This document shows positions 16,349 to 24,528 of a stretch of 32,011 bases of DNA, piece after piece. The stretch is from an uncultured Chlorobiaceae bacterium (GTDB taxonomy: Bacteria; Bacteroidota; Chlorobiia; Chlorobiales; Chlorobiaceae), in contig CAJAIK010000038.1 in assembly GCA_903939765.1 (NCBI GenBank), positions 1-32,011 of the forward strand, written 5' to 3'. Made by a program: the position numbers and the translations under genes. Numbering within the stretch: position 1 is the stretch's first letter; each line of letters starts with the position of its first letter. Below the pieces are notes generated by a model that had not been told where the DNA came from, searched no databases, and saw nothing but the letters and a program-made list of their open reading frames with translations.

Positions 16349-18196
16349 ATGTGTGGAATTGTGGGTTATATCGGGTGGCAAGAAGCGTCACCGCTGTTGT
16401 TAAAGGGGCTGAAGCGGCTTGAGTACCGGGGTTATGATTCGGCAGGGATTGCCTTGCTCAATGGCAGCACGCTTACGGTCATAAAACAGAAGGGGAGTGT
16501 CAGCGGCCTTGAAACGGATACTATGGCACTCAGGGCTTCAATGAGTGGCGCGACAGCAGGTATAGGCCATACCCGTTGGGCGACTCATGGCGAACCAAGC
16601 GATCGCAATGCTCATCCCCACAAGAATGCCGCCGGGGATATCGCCATTATTCATAACGGTATCATTGAAAACTATTCGGCCCTGAAGCAGGAACTTATCT
16701 CTGAAGGCTACCTGTTTTTGAGTGAAACGGATTCGGAGGTTCTGGTTCACCTGATTGACTGGATATGGAAACAAGACAAGTCACTTGATCTGGAGTCAGC
16801 GACGCGGCATGCCCTTCGTCATGTTGAGGGGGCCTATGGACTTTGTGTGATCTCTTCAAGGGAGCCCGACAAGATCATTGTTGCACGCAAAGGCAGTCCT
16901 CTGGTGATTGGTATCGGTGAGGGAGAGTTCTTCATTGCCTCTGACGCAGCCCCCATTGTTGAACACACCAAAAAGGTGATTTATCTTGCAGATGGCGAAC
17001 TTGCCGTGGTGACAAGAGCGGGTTATTGTGTTAAATCCATTGAAAATATTGCACAGAACAAGATTGTCACTGAGCTTGATTTTTCGCTTGAAAAAATAGA
17101 AAAAGGCGGGTTTGAACATTTCATGCTCAAGGAGATATTTGAGCAACCGGAGGTCATGCATGATGTCATGCGGGGGCGTGTGCGCCTTGGTGAGGGTCAG
17201 GTATGCCTCGGCGGCATAGCCGATCATCTCGATCGTCTGAAGCAGGCAAAGCGTATTATGATCTGTGCATGCGGTACGAGCTGGCATGCTGCCCTGCTTG
17301 GAGAATACCTTATTGAGGAGTTTGCCCGTATTCCTGTTGAGGTTGATTATGCTTCGGAGTTCAGGTACCGTAACCCCATTGTCGGTGCCGATGATGTGGT
17401 CATTGTCATTTCACAGTCAGGCGAAACGGCCGATACCCTTGCTGCGCTCCGTACTGCCAAGGAAAAGGGGGCGCTGGTAATGGGTATTTGTAACGTTGTG
17501 GGCTCTACAATAGCCCGAGAAACCGACTGCGGCATGTATACCCATGCCGGGCCTGAAATCGGCGTCGCTTCAACCAAAGCGTTTACGGCGCAGGTGACCA
17601 TGCTCTATATGTTGGCCCTCTCTCTCAGCAAAGACAAGAGCATCGCCCAGAGTGAGATTGCCTTGCATCTCAGGGAGCTTTCAGAGATTCCTGAAAAAGC
17701 GGCACGGATTCTTGCTCTTGACAGCCAGATCAAGTCGATAGCAGAACGGTTCAAGGATGCAAAAAACTTCCTTTATCTTGGACGCGGCTATAATTTTCCG
17801 GTTGCGCTCGAAGGGGCTCTGAAGCTCAAGGAGATCTCCTATATCCATGCTGAAGGCTATCCTGCAGCAGAAATGAAGCATGGCCCGATTGCTTTGATCG
17901 ACGAGGATATGCCGGTTATTATCATTGCCACCCGCGACAGTACCTATTCCAAGATTCTCAGCAACATCGAAGAGGTGCGAAGCCGTAAAGGCCGGGTTAT
18001 TGTCATTGCCAGTGAGGGGGATACGGAGGTCAGTCGTCTGGCCGAAGAGGTCATCTATATTCCCCAGGCATCCGGACCGATCACTCCCCTCTTGACGGTG
18101 ATTCCGTTACAGCTTCTTGCCTATCATATTGCCACACTCCGGGGCAGCAATGTTGATCGTCCCCGAAATCTGGCAAAATCGGTGACGGTGGAATAG
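16349..18196 (+). CDS. glmS: Glutamine-fructose-6-phosphate aminotransferase (isomerising)
   Basis: The 615-residue enzyme makes glucosamine 6-phosphate from fructose 6-phosphate and glutamine, the entry to peptidoglycan and lipopolysaccharide amino sugars. The N-terminal glutaminase begins MCGIVGYIG, so Cys2 becomes the nucleophile after Met removal, with HTRWATHG at 74-81. Two SIS sugar-isomerase domains follow (CGTSWHAA, ISQSGETADT, GVASTKAFT; then GRGYNFPVALEGALKLKE). The C-terminus ends in the conserved LAKSVTVE. Length is normal. It stands alone with 111 bp upstream; I saw no glmS ribozyme, and the gap is too short for one. Confidence 0.98.
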   Translation: MCGIVGYIGWQEASPLLLKGLKRLEYRGYDSAGIALLNGSTLTVIKQKGSVSGLETDTMALRASMSGATAGIGHTRWATHGEPSDRNAHPHKNAAGDIAIIHNGIIENYSALKQELISEGYLFLSETDSEVLVHLIDWIWKQDKSLDLESATRHALRHVEGAYGLCVISSREPDKIIVARKGSPLVIGIGEGEFFIASDAAPIVEHTKKVIYLADGELAVVTRAGYCVKSIENIAQNKIVTELDFSLEKIEKGGFEHFMLKEIFEQPEVMHDVMRGRVRLGEGQVCLGGIADHLDRLKQAKRIMICACGTSWHAALLGEYLIEEFARIPVEVDYASEFRYRNPIVGADDVVIVISQSGETADTLAALRTAKEKGALVMGICNVVGSTIARETDCGMYTHAGPEIGVASTKAFTAQVTMLYMLALSLSKDKSIAQSEIALHLRELSEIPEKAARILALDSQIKSIAERFKDAKNFLYLGRGYNFPVALEGALKLKEISYIHAEGYPAAEMKHGPIALIDEDMPVIIIATRDSTYSKILSNIEEVRSRKGRVIVIASEGDTEVSRLAEEVIYIPQASGPITPLLTVIPLQLLAYHIATLRGSNVDRPRNLAKSVTVE

Positions 18197-18247
18197 CAAG
18201 GGGGTGGCGGCCGGAGGGTCATGGGAATTATTATGTTGCATCATTCG

Positions 18248-18276
18248 TTGAAGAGAAATTGTGTTATTTATATCAT
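18248..18276 (+). promoter_or_regulatory. Possible sigma70-like promoter of the TIGR01777 gene
   Basis: TTGAAG (18248-18253), 17 bases and TATCAT (18271-18276) lie 20 bases upstream of the next ATG, giving a short leader of about 14 bases. No terminator is visible between glmS and this site. Confidence 0.35.
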
Positions 18277-18296
18277 AATCTCTCAACTGAAATAAT

Positions 18297-19247
18297 ATGA
18301 AGCAGATGCGGGGCCATATTCTTGTTACCGGAGCGACAGGCGTCATCGGCGCTGTACTTGCATCGAGGCTTATTGATCGGGGCGAAAAGGTTGTCCTGTT
18401 GGTCCGTTCACCTGAGTCAGCTTCCCTGAAAGTTCCCGGGGCGGCTGATTATGTCAAGTGGGATTCCGGGATGGAAGGTGGAGAGTGGAGAGGTTTTGTC
18501 AACGGGGCCAAGGCGGTGATTCATCTTGCAGGAAAACCTTTGCTGGAAAGCCGCTGGAACGAGGCTCACAAGGCTGAGTGCTACGATTCGAGAATTCTTG
18601 GTACCCGGCACATTGTTTCTGCCATTGCCGGGGCATCGGAAAAGCCAGAGGTGTTTATCTCTTCATCGGCCATTGGTTACTACGGCTCCTTCTCCTGTTG
18701 CAGTGATACGTCTGAACTGACCGAGTCAGGCAAGGAGGGGAGCGATTTTCTTGCTAAAATCTGTTTTGATTGGGAAAAGGAGGCTCTTGCAGCCGAGAGC
18801 AGCGGTGTGCGTCTTGTTTTGTTGAGGACGGGCATTGTGTTGTCGACAAGAGGCGGGATGTTGCAGAAAATGATCACACCCTTCCGTTGTTTTGTTGGCG
18901 GGCCAATTGGTTCAGGTAGTCAGTGCATCTCCTGGATTCATGTCGATGATGAGATTGCCTGCATTATTGAAGCACTCGATAACCCCGCTTACCGTGGACC
19001 GATCAATCTCGTAAGTCCCCAGCCTGTTTCCATGAACGAGTTTGCCAGGGTTCTTGGTGAGGTTCTTGACCGGCCATCCCTGCTTCCGGTGCCAAAGTTT
19101 GCCGTTCAGCTCCTGCTGGGCGAAGGGGGAGAGTATGCGGTGAAAGGACAGAGGGTAAGGCCCGCTTTTCTGCAGCAGCAAGGTTTTACATTTCGTTATC
19201 CCAAGCTCTCTGAAGCTCTTGCGGAGCTGATTGCCGAGAGCAAGTAA
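18297..19247 (+). CDS. TIGR01777-family NAD(P)-dependent epimerase-like protein (YfcH/SDR39U1 type)
   Basis: The 316-residue protein is an atypical short-chain dehydrogenase of the YfcH/SDR39U1 group. The Rossmann loop GATGVIG covers residues 12-18, and the group markers VIHLAGKPL, SSSAIGYYG and SWIHVDDEIACI are present, followed by the C-terminal DUF1731-like part (PAFLQQQGFTFRYPKLSEAL). The substrate is not known for most of the family. The start could also be Met4; no strong ribosome site decides it. The ferritin-like gene follows after 36 bases and may be co-transcribed. Confidence 0.9.
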   Translation: MKQMRGHILVTGATGVIGAVLASRLIDRGEKVVLLVRSPESASLKVPGAADYVKWDSGMEGGEWRGFVNGAKAVIHLAGKPLLESRWNEAHKAECYDSRILGTRHIVSAIAGASEKPEVFISSSAIGYYGSFSCCSDTSELTESGKEGSDFLAKICFDWEKEALAAESSGVRLVLLRTGIVLSTRGGMLQKMITPFRCFVGGPIGSGSQCISWIHVDDEIACIIEALDNPAYRGPINLVSPQPVSMNEFARVLGEVLDRPSLLPVPKFAVQLLLGEGGEYAVKGQRVRPAFLQQQGFTFRYPKLSEALAELIAESK

Positions 19248-19283
19248 ACTGTTGTACAAACAAATAAACAGGAGTCTGCACAA

Positions 19284-19781
19284 ATGGGTACAAGAGGTCG
19301 TGAAATAGTTGGTGAGCATCTTCCCCGTGTTCTTGAGTTGCTGAACAAGGCATTTGCTGACGAGTGGCTGGCCTATTATCAGTATTGGCTTGGAGCCAAA
19401 ATAGTTCAGGGGCCAATGAAAGATGCGGTGATTGCCGAACTTCTGCAACATGCCGCCGATGAGCTTCGTCATGCTGATATGGTGACGGCACGGATCATTC
19501 AGCTTGGAGGAACGCCGGTCACCTCTCCCCTTGAGTGGTTTACCTTGTCGAACTGCGGTTATGCCGCTCCCGATGACCCGTTCGTGAAAAAGATACTTGA
19601 GCAGAACATCGCCGGAGAGCAGTGCGCTATCAATGTCTATAACAGCATTATCGCTGAGATAGGTCTCAAGGATCCGGTGACCTACAATCTTGCGGTTCAG
19701 ATTCTTCAGGATGAGGTTCAGCATGAAGAGGATTTGCAGGCACTGTTTGAGGATCTTGGCGTTTTCCTCGTCCGTCAGTAA
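19284..19781 (+). CDS. Dps-like (thioferritin-type) ferritin-like protein
   Basis: The 165-residue protein is a four-helix ferritin-like protein. Diiron ligand motifs are clear: E27, E60 with H63 (DELRH), E112 (GEQC) and E144 with H147 (DEVQH). Two cysteines, C91 and C114, sit near the E112 ligand, as in the archaeal and Bacteroides Dps-like (DPSL, thioferritin) proteins, where a cysteine pair adjoins the iron site. These proteins use peroxide to oxidise and store iron and protect DNA in anaerobes; assignment to that group is inference from the ligand pattern. The ATG at 19284 has AGGAG about ten bases upstream. A strong terminator follows. Confidence 0.82.
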   Translation: MGTRGREIVGEHLPRVLELLNKAFADEWLAYYQYWLGAKIVQGPMKDAVIAELLQHAADELRHADMVTARIIQLGGTPVTSPLEWFTLSNCGYAAPDDPFVKKILEQNIAGEQCAINVYNSIIAEIGLKDPVTYNLAVQILQDEVQHEEDLQALFEDLGVFLVRQ

Positions 19782-19808
19782 CAGGAACTGCATTTTTTGC
19801 CAGAAAAG

Positions 19809-19846
19809 AAAAGCCCGGGAGTTTGTGCAAACTCCCGGGCTTTTTT
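19809..19846 (+). terminator. Strong intrinsic terminator after ferritin-like gene
   Basis: GCCCGGGAGTTT (19813-19824) pairs perfectly with AAACTCCCGGGC (19829-19840) across a GTGC loop, with A-run before and six T after. It separates the ferritin-like gene from amtB. Confidence 0.95.
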
Positions 19847-19852
19847 GCGCCA

Positions 19853-19869
19853 TACCATCGAAAATGGTA
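19853..19869. promoter_or_regulatory. Small inverted repeat upstream of amtB
   Basis: TACCAT (19853-19858) and ATGGTA (19864-19869) flank five bases in the short region between the terminator and amtB. It may be an operator, but the arms are short. I found no sigma54 GG-N10-GC pair in this gap. Confidence 0.25.
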
Positions 19870-19978
19870 CCGATACGTAATAAATCGTGCTTGAGTTTTG
19901 GTTTTGGTTAAAAAAATAACTACATAGATGTTGTTACTATTAATTATTAAGGTGCTATTAATTTCATCTGATCTTGTT

Positions 19979-21310
19979 ATGAGGAAAAGAGTTTTAACAA
20001 CATTGCTGTTTCTGCTGGCGGTATTGTTGTTTCAGGGGACGGCGCATGCGGCTGATGCCGTGGTTGCCGATACTGGTACAACGTCGTGGATGTTGACTTC
20101 AACAGCGCTGGTTCTGCTCATGGTTCCTGGACTTGCCATGTTCTATGGCGGACTTGTCCGGACAAAAAACGTGATTGGTACCATGATGCACAGTTTTGCC
20201 GCCATGGTGATTATCGGCGTGCTCTGGCCGATGGTTGGTTATGCGTTAAGTTTCGGGCCGAGCATTCTTGGCGGTTTTGCGGGATGGGACAGCAGATACT
20301 TCATGCTTCAGGGTATTGATGAGACTATCATGCCTTCGCATATTCCCGAATACGTTTTTGCAATGTTTCAGGGTAAATTTGCCATCATTACCCCGGCGCT
20401 TATTGCCGGAGCTTTTGCTGAACGGGTCAACTTTAAAGGGTATGCCGTTTTTATTGCCCTCTGGAGTATTTTGGTTTACAGTCCGATCTGTCACTGGGTC
20501 TGGGCGGCGGATGGTTTTCTTTTCAACCTTGGAGCAATGGGTGCCATTGACTTTGCCGGTGGTACTGTTGTTCATATCTCTTCAGGTATTACGGCTCTTG
20601 TTGCAGCGCTTTACCTTGGTAAAAGGCGTGGCTATCCCAACAATGTCATGCACCCGAATAATCTGGTGATGACTCTTATCGGCGCAGGTCTTTTGTGGGT
20701 TGGATGGTTCGGATTCAATGCCGGGAGCGCCATTGCAAGCAATCTTGCAACGGCCAGAGCACTTACGGTTACACAGGTCGCCGCTGCCGCCGGGGCATTT
20801 ACCTGGATGATCATTGAAACGGTTCAGCATGGCAAGGCAACCAGTCTCGGTGTTGCTTCGGGAATACTTGCCGGTCTTGTGGCTATCACTCCTGCGGCTG
20901 GTGTTGTTCAGCCCATAGGCGCATTTGCTCTCGGTGTTCTCGCAGCAGTCTTCTGCTACAGTGCAATTCTCATCAAGAGCAAGCTTGGTTATGATGACAG
21001 TCTTGATGCCTTTGGTGTTCATGGTGTCGGTGGTATTGTCGGCGCTCTTGCCCTGGTTTTTTTCATTCGACCGGCATGGATGGCCGAAGCTGCCGCCAAG
21101 GTCGGGGGAAGCTGGACCGTCTGGCAGCAACTTGGTGTGCAGGCTACAGCGGTTGGTGTTACCATTCTCTATGCAGGCGTTGTTTCGTTTATTCTGCTTG
21201 TTCTGGTTGAAAAAACCATTGGTCTGCGTATCAACGAAGATGATGAAATGTCCGGTCTCGATCACAGCATGCATGGTGAGCATGGATATGGTCTTATCAA
21301 CCTTAACTAA
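19979..21310 (+). CDS. amtB: Ammonium transporter AmtB
   Basis: The 443-residue inner-membrane channel imports ammonium. A cleavable signal peptide (residues 1-25, ending FQGTAHAAD) precedes about eleven helices. The family marks are MFYGGLVRTKN (55-64), the pore histidines H199 (TVVHISSG) and H348 (FGVHGVGG), and FGFNAGSAIASN. I prefer the ATG at 19979, which starts directly with a signal peptide; an ATG at 19928 would add 17 residues. Neither has a ribosome site. The P-II gene follows nine bases downstream, so this is the standard amtB-P-II operon and transport is likely controlled by P-II binding. Confidence 0.96.
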   Translation: MRKRVLTTLLFLLAVLLFQGTAHAADAVVADTGTTSWMLTSTALVLLMVPGLAMFYGGLVRTKNVIGTMMHSFAAMVIIGVLWPMVGYALSFGPSILGGFAGWDSRYFMLQGIDETIMPSHIPEYVFAMFQGKFAIITPALIAGAFAERVNFKGYAVFIALWSILVYSPICHWVWAADGFLFNLGAMGAIDFAGGTVVHISSGITALVAALYLGKRRGYPNNVMHPNNLVMTLIGAGLLWVGWFGFNAGSAIASNLATARALTVTQVAAAAGAFTWMIIETVQHGKATSLGVASGILAGLVAITPAAGVVQPIGAFALGVLAAVFCYSAILIKSKLGYDDSLDAFGVHGVGGIVGALALVFFIRPAWMAEAAAKVGGSWTVWQQLGVQATAVGVTILYAGVVSFILLVLVEKTIGLRINEDDEMSGLDHSMHGEHGYGLINLN

Positions 21311-21319
21311 CATGTCGTA

Positions 21320-21661
21320 ATGAAACTGATAACAGCAATCATTCAGCCGGACAGGCTTGATCATGTGCGCGAGGCACTGATCCAGGCCGATATTACAAGA
21401 ATTACCGTCAGCCGCGTAACCGGTCATGGCCGTCAGGAGGATATTGAACTCTACAGGGGGCAGAAAATAGCGCCAAACCTGATTCCGAAAATCAGGCTTG
21501 ATATTGCCGTCAATGATGAGTTTGTTGATATTACGATCGATACCATCATTGATGCAGCCAGTCATGGGGATGGCGAAATCGGTGACGGGAAGATTTTTAT
21601 CAGTCCGCTTGAAGAGTGCATCCGTATAAGAACAAGGGAGCGTGGCGGGAAGGCGATATAA
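21320..21661 (+). CDS. P-II family nitrogen regulator without uridylylation tyrosine
   Basis: The 113-residue protein is a P-II signal protein that binds 2-oxoglutarate and ATP/ADP and would block AmtB when nitrogen is plentiful. MKLITAIIQPDRLDHVREAL, the T-loop start GHGRQEDIELYRG and the nucleotide-binding end (GDGKIFISPLEE, IRIRTRERGG) are conserved. In the T-loop the segment after YRG reads QKIAPNLIPK, one residue shorter overall than in GlnB, so Tyr51 of GlnB/GlnK is replaced by Ile50 and the UMP site is missing. It therefore cannot be uridylylated there. It resembles the amt-linked P-II group of several phyla. No ribosome site is visible; coupling with amtB is likely. Confidence 0.93.
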   Translation: MKLITAIIQPDRLDHVREALIQADITRITVSRVTGHGRQEDIELYRGQKIAPNLIPKIRLDIAVNDEFVDITIDTIIDAASHGDGEIGDGKIFISPLEECIRIRTRERGGKAI

Positions 21662-21681
21662 CAAACCATTTCCTTCATCAG

Positions 21682-21720
21682 AAAAGGGCAGTTCCAGTAA
21701 AAAAGGGAATTGCCCTTTTT
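21682..21720. terminator. Intrinsic terminator shared by P-II and TPR genes
   Basis: AAAAGGGCAGTTCC (21682-21695) pairs with GGGAATTGCCCTTTTT (21705-21720) with one mismatch around a loop of AGTAAAAAA. T-runs on both strands suit the converging P-II gene and the leftward TPR gene, which ends at 21724. Confidence 0.8.
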
Positions 21721-21723
21721 GCG

Positions 21724-22284
21724 TTACATCGCTGCGGGATTGGTTGGCAACTCCCGCCAATCGGGATAATAGGTGTTCAGCCATTCTGTCGCATTGATAT
21801 CCCCAAGCCGGGCAGCCTCGCGGAAGTCCTCCATACGCCCAAGCATATCGCCGGTTTTACTTTTTGCAATGCCTCGATGAAAAAACGCGGCCGCCATTTT
21901 TTTGTCGAGCGCTATCGCCTCTGAAAAATCGGGAATGGCTCCAGCAAAATCTCCAGTCATGTTTTTAACGATGCCCCGGTTAAAGTAGCCAGTACTTTGG
22001 AAAGAGGGCTCGCCGAACGTTATGACCATTGAAAAGTCGTTGATGGCTTGTGCATATTTTTTCAACTGCTGCTGTGCGATGCCACGCATCTGGTAGGCCA
22101 TAACAAATGCCGCATCGTCTTCAATAGCTTTTGAATACAATCTTACGGCACCAGCGAGGTCTCCCCGCTGGTGCCTTTCAAATCCGAGGTTAAAAGAGCT
22201 GTTGGCCGATTCCGCCAGGGCCATGCTGCCCATCAGCAGAAGAAACGGGGTGATAACGGTGATGTAACAATAAATTCTTCTCAT
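21724..22284 (-). CDS. Secreted tetratricopeptide repeat protein
   Basis: The 186-residue product starts with a signal peptide (hydrophobic core ITVITPFLLLMGSMALA) and then has about four TPR units (for example YSKAIEDDAAFVMAYQMRGIAQ, FNRGIVKNMTGDFAGAIPDF, FHRGIAKSKTGDMLGRMEDF). It probably acts in the periplasm as a protein-binding scaffold; the partner is unknown. The ATG at 22284 is preferred to a GTG at 22293, since it starts directly with MRR and the signal peptide. No ribosome site is clear. It lies alone, facing the amtB operon, divergent from scpA. Confidence 0.8.
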   Translation of the reverse strand: MRRIYCYITVITPFLLLMGSMALAESANSSFNLGFERHQRGDLAGAVRLYSKAIEDDAAFVMAYQMRGIAQQQLKKYAQAINDFSMVITFGEPSFQSTGYFNRGIVKNMTGDFAGAIPDFSEAIALDKKMAAAFFHRGIAKSKTGDMLGRMEDFREAARLGDINATEWLNTYYPDWRELPTNPAAM

Positions 22285-22487
22285 AGAGGGCACTGCCAGA
22301 GTCTGATAGATAAAACAAAAGTACGGGCTCTTTATTTAACTGTCTAAATACTAATAGTTTTCGGAACTTTGAAGTTCATTTTTTTATGCGTTTAACGGTG
22401 ATGGTGCCTACTGTCCTTTATTTGCATCTTTTCATCTGCTTTTTCTATCTTGTTGTCTGTCACTCTTGTCAACTCAGCTACCCGCTC

Positions 22488-23219
22488 ATGTTCAGGATCA
22501 GCCTTGAAGAATTTGAAGGGCCGCTTGATTTGCTCCTTTTTTTTATCAGGCGCGATGAACTTGATATTTATAATATCCCCATCTCAAGAATTACTTCTGA
22601 TTTTATCGGTTATATCCGGGATTCGGAAAACCTGAACCTTGAAGTTGCATCTGAGTTTATTTATATGGCCTCCATGCTGATGAGCATCAAGGCAAAAATG
22701 CTGCTTCCGCATTCGGCAGAGGAGGGCACCGAAACCGATGAGTTTGATCCAAGAAGTGAACTTGTCGAGCGACTGCTTGAGTACAAGCGGATCAAGGAGG
22801 CGGCCGCGGCCCTCAATCAGCGTGCAGAAATGCGGGAAAAGCTTTTTCAACGAGGCTTTTTTGAGCAGTTTGAGCCGGAAGTTATTGATGAACTGGACGA
22901 GCCCGCCAAGCGTCCAACGCTCTATCATCTCATGCTGGCCTATAAATCGGTGTTGGAACGGATGCCTCCTCCCATGACGCGAAATGTCATGGACGCTCCG
23001 GTAACGGTTGAGGAGCAGACCACCCTGATTCTGTCGAAACTTCAGAACCGGGCGCAAGTTTCTTTTATTTCTGTACTTGAAGGTGTCACTGAACGCATTA
23101 TTCTTGTGGTGACCTTCCTTGCCATACTTGAGCTCTGCAAAAACGGCAAAATTGTTGTGCTGGTTAAGGATGGTCATGACGATTTCTGGATAGCGCAGAG
23201 AGTCGGGTTCTATCCCTGA
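22488..23219 (+). CDS. scpA: Segregation and condensation protein A
   Basis: The 243-residue kleisin subunit of the bacterial SMC condensin has the diagnostic start MFRISLEEFEGPLDLLLFFI and the helix ASEFIYMASMLMSIKAKMLL near residues 52-70. The winged-helix end (VSFISVLEGVTERIILVVTFLAILEL) binds the SMC head. The frame is open upstream to 22386 but those residues are not family-like, so I use the ATG at 22488. No ribosome site is visible. scpB and smc are not in the window. DUF1015, tsaE and tsaB follow closely (27 bp, 7 bp, overlap) and may form one transcript. Confidence 0.95.
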   Translation: MFRISLEEFEGPLDLLLFFIRRDELDIYNIPISRITSDFIGYIRDSENLNLEVASEFIYMASMLMSIKAKMLLPHSAEEGTETDEFDPRSELVERLLEYKRIKEAAAALNQRAEMREKLFQRGFFEQFEPEVIDELDEPAKRPTLYHLMLAYKSVLERMPPPMTRNVMDAPVTVEEQTTLILSKLQNRAQVSFISVLEGVTERIILVVTFLAILELCKNGKIVVLVKDGHDDFWIAQRVGFYP

Positions 23220-23246
23220 TACGTAAACTTTTAATTTTTACTTCTT

Positions 23247-24521
23247 ATGCCGGAAATTATTCCATTCAAGGGGATTCTGTACAGTCCCGAATTGCTGAAA
23301 AACGCTTCAGATCTGATTTGCCCTCCTTACGATGTCATCTCTTCGGCATTTCAGCAGCAGCTCTACGGCAGTTCACCCTTCAACTCGATACGCCTTGAGC
23401 TTCCACTGGAGGCCGACCCCTATGCCGCTGCCGCAGAGCGTCTCAGTGAGTGGTTGCAGAACGGCGAACTTTTGGCCGATCCCGTTCCGGCCATCTACCC
23501 CTATTTTCAGATTTTCGAGGATACCGACGGAGTGTCGCATACCCGGTGCGGTTTTTTCGCAGCCATGCGTTTGCACGCTTTTTCGGAAAAAAAGGTGCTG
23601 CCCCACGAAAAAACCCTTTCAGGCCCAAAGGCTGACCGCCTCAACCTTTTCAGAAAAACCAAAACCAACATCAGTGGCATTTTCGGTCTCTATGCTGATG
23701 AAACAAAAGTGGCTGATCGCGTGATGAAAGCCTTTGCCGAGAGCCATGAGCCGATTGTTGACGCCCTTTTTCAGGGTGTGAGCAACCGGATGTGGAGGAT
23801 TACCGATCCTGAACTTGTCGCTCAGTTCCAGACTACCCTGCTGGATCGGGCCGTCTATATCGCCGACGGTCATCACCGCTATGATACCGGCGTCAACTAT
23901 CGCAATGAGCGTGCGGCGGCAAACCCCTCTCATACCGGTAATGAGCCCTACAACTTCATTTTGACCTATCTGGCCAATATTCATGATGAAGGGCTGCTTA
24001 TTTTTCCGATTCATCGATTGGTGCACAGTCTGGATGGGTTTGATACCGCTTTGTTGACGTCGCGGCTTGAGGAGTTTTTTACCGTTACCGAACTGCCGGA
24101 CAGAGCGGCCCTGAAAGCATTTCTTGATGGTGAGTCCTCAACCTATGCATACGGAGTGGTCGCTCCTGGCATGATTCTCGGTATAAGCCTCAAAACCGAT
24201 CCGAAGCCACTGCTTGACGCGGCCCGTCCGGAGGCTCTGCAGCGTCTTGGGCTGGTACTTCTGCACGATCTTGTGCTTGGTCGCATCCTCGGCATTTCAC
24301 TGGAGGCGATGGCGAAACAGAGCAATCTGCTCTACGTTCATGATGATCGTGATGTTTTTGACGCGGTCGATTCCGGCAAGGTGCAGGTTGGATTTGTGGT
24401 CAAGCCGACGACGGTTCAGCAGGTGCTGGACGTATCGGAGACGGGTGAGGTGATGCCGCAGAAATCGACCTTCTTCTACCCGAAGCTGATGACCGGTATG
24501 CTGTTTAACCCGCTTGACTGA
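23247..24521 (+). CDS. DUF1015 family protein (COG4198)
   Basis: The 424-residue cytoplasmic protein matches the DUF1015 family throughout: CPPYDVIS at 25-32, the HEKTLSGPKADRL block at 120-132 and the conserved ADGHHRYDTG around 206-215. Length is typical. The function is not established. The DGHHRY block resembles the motif of ParB/sulfiredoxin-fold enzymes such as serine kinases, but this is a loose resemblance. It sits between scpA (27 bp) and tsaE (7 bp). Confidence 0.9.
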   Translation: MPEIIPFKGILYSPELLKNASDLICPPYDVISSAFQQQLYGSSPFNSIRLELPLEADPYAAAAERLSEWLQNGELLADPVPAIYPYFQIFEDTDGVSHTRCGFFAAMRLHAFSEKKVLPHEKTLSGPKADRLNLFRKTKTNISGIFGLYADETKVADRVMKAFAESHEPIVDALFQGVSNRMWRITDPELVAQFQTTLLDRAVYIADGHHRYDTGVNYRNERAAANPSHTGNEPYNFILTYLANIHDEGLLIFPIHRLVHSLDGFDTALLTSRLEEFFTVTELPDRAALKAFLDGESSTYAYGVVAPGMILGISLKTDPKPLLDAARPEALQRLGLVLLHDLVLGRILGISLEAMAKQSNLLYVHDDRDVFDAVDSGKVQVGFVVKPTTVQQVLDVSETGEVMPQKSTFFYPKLMTGMLFNPLD

Positions 24522-24528
24522 GCCGATA

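Noticed and set aside
18912-19853. Open frame of 313 codons antisense to the TIGR01777 and ferritin-like genes
   Set aside because: It crosses two genes and a strong rightward terminator; no support as a gene.
20582-21784. Long open frame of 400 codons on the minus strand across amtB and the P-II gene
   Set aside because: It is antisense to two well-conserved genes and its translation has no domain-like pattern; it follows from codon use of the real genes.
22364-22385. GAACTTTGAAGTTC hairpin followed by seven T upstream of scpA
   Set aside because: It looks like a small terminator or attenuator, but the AT-rich stem is only five to six pairs with a tiny loop and nothing rightward lies upstream to be stopped.
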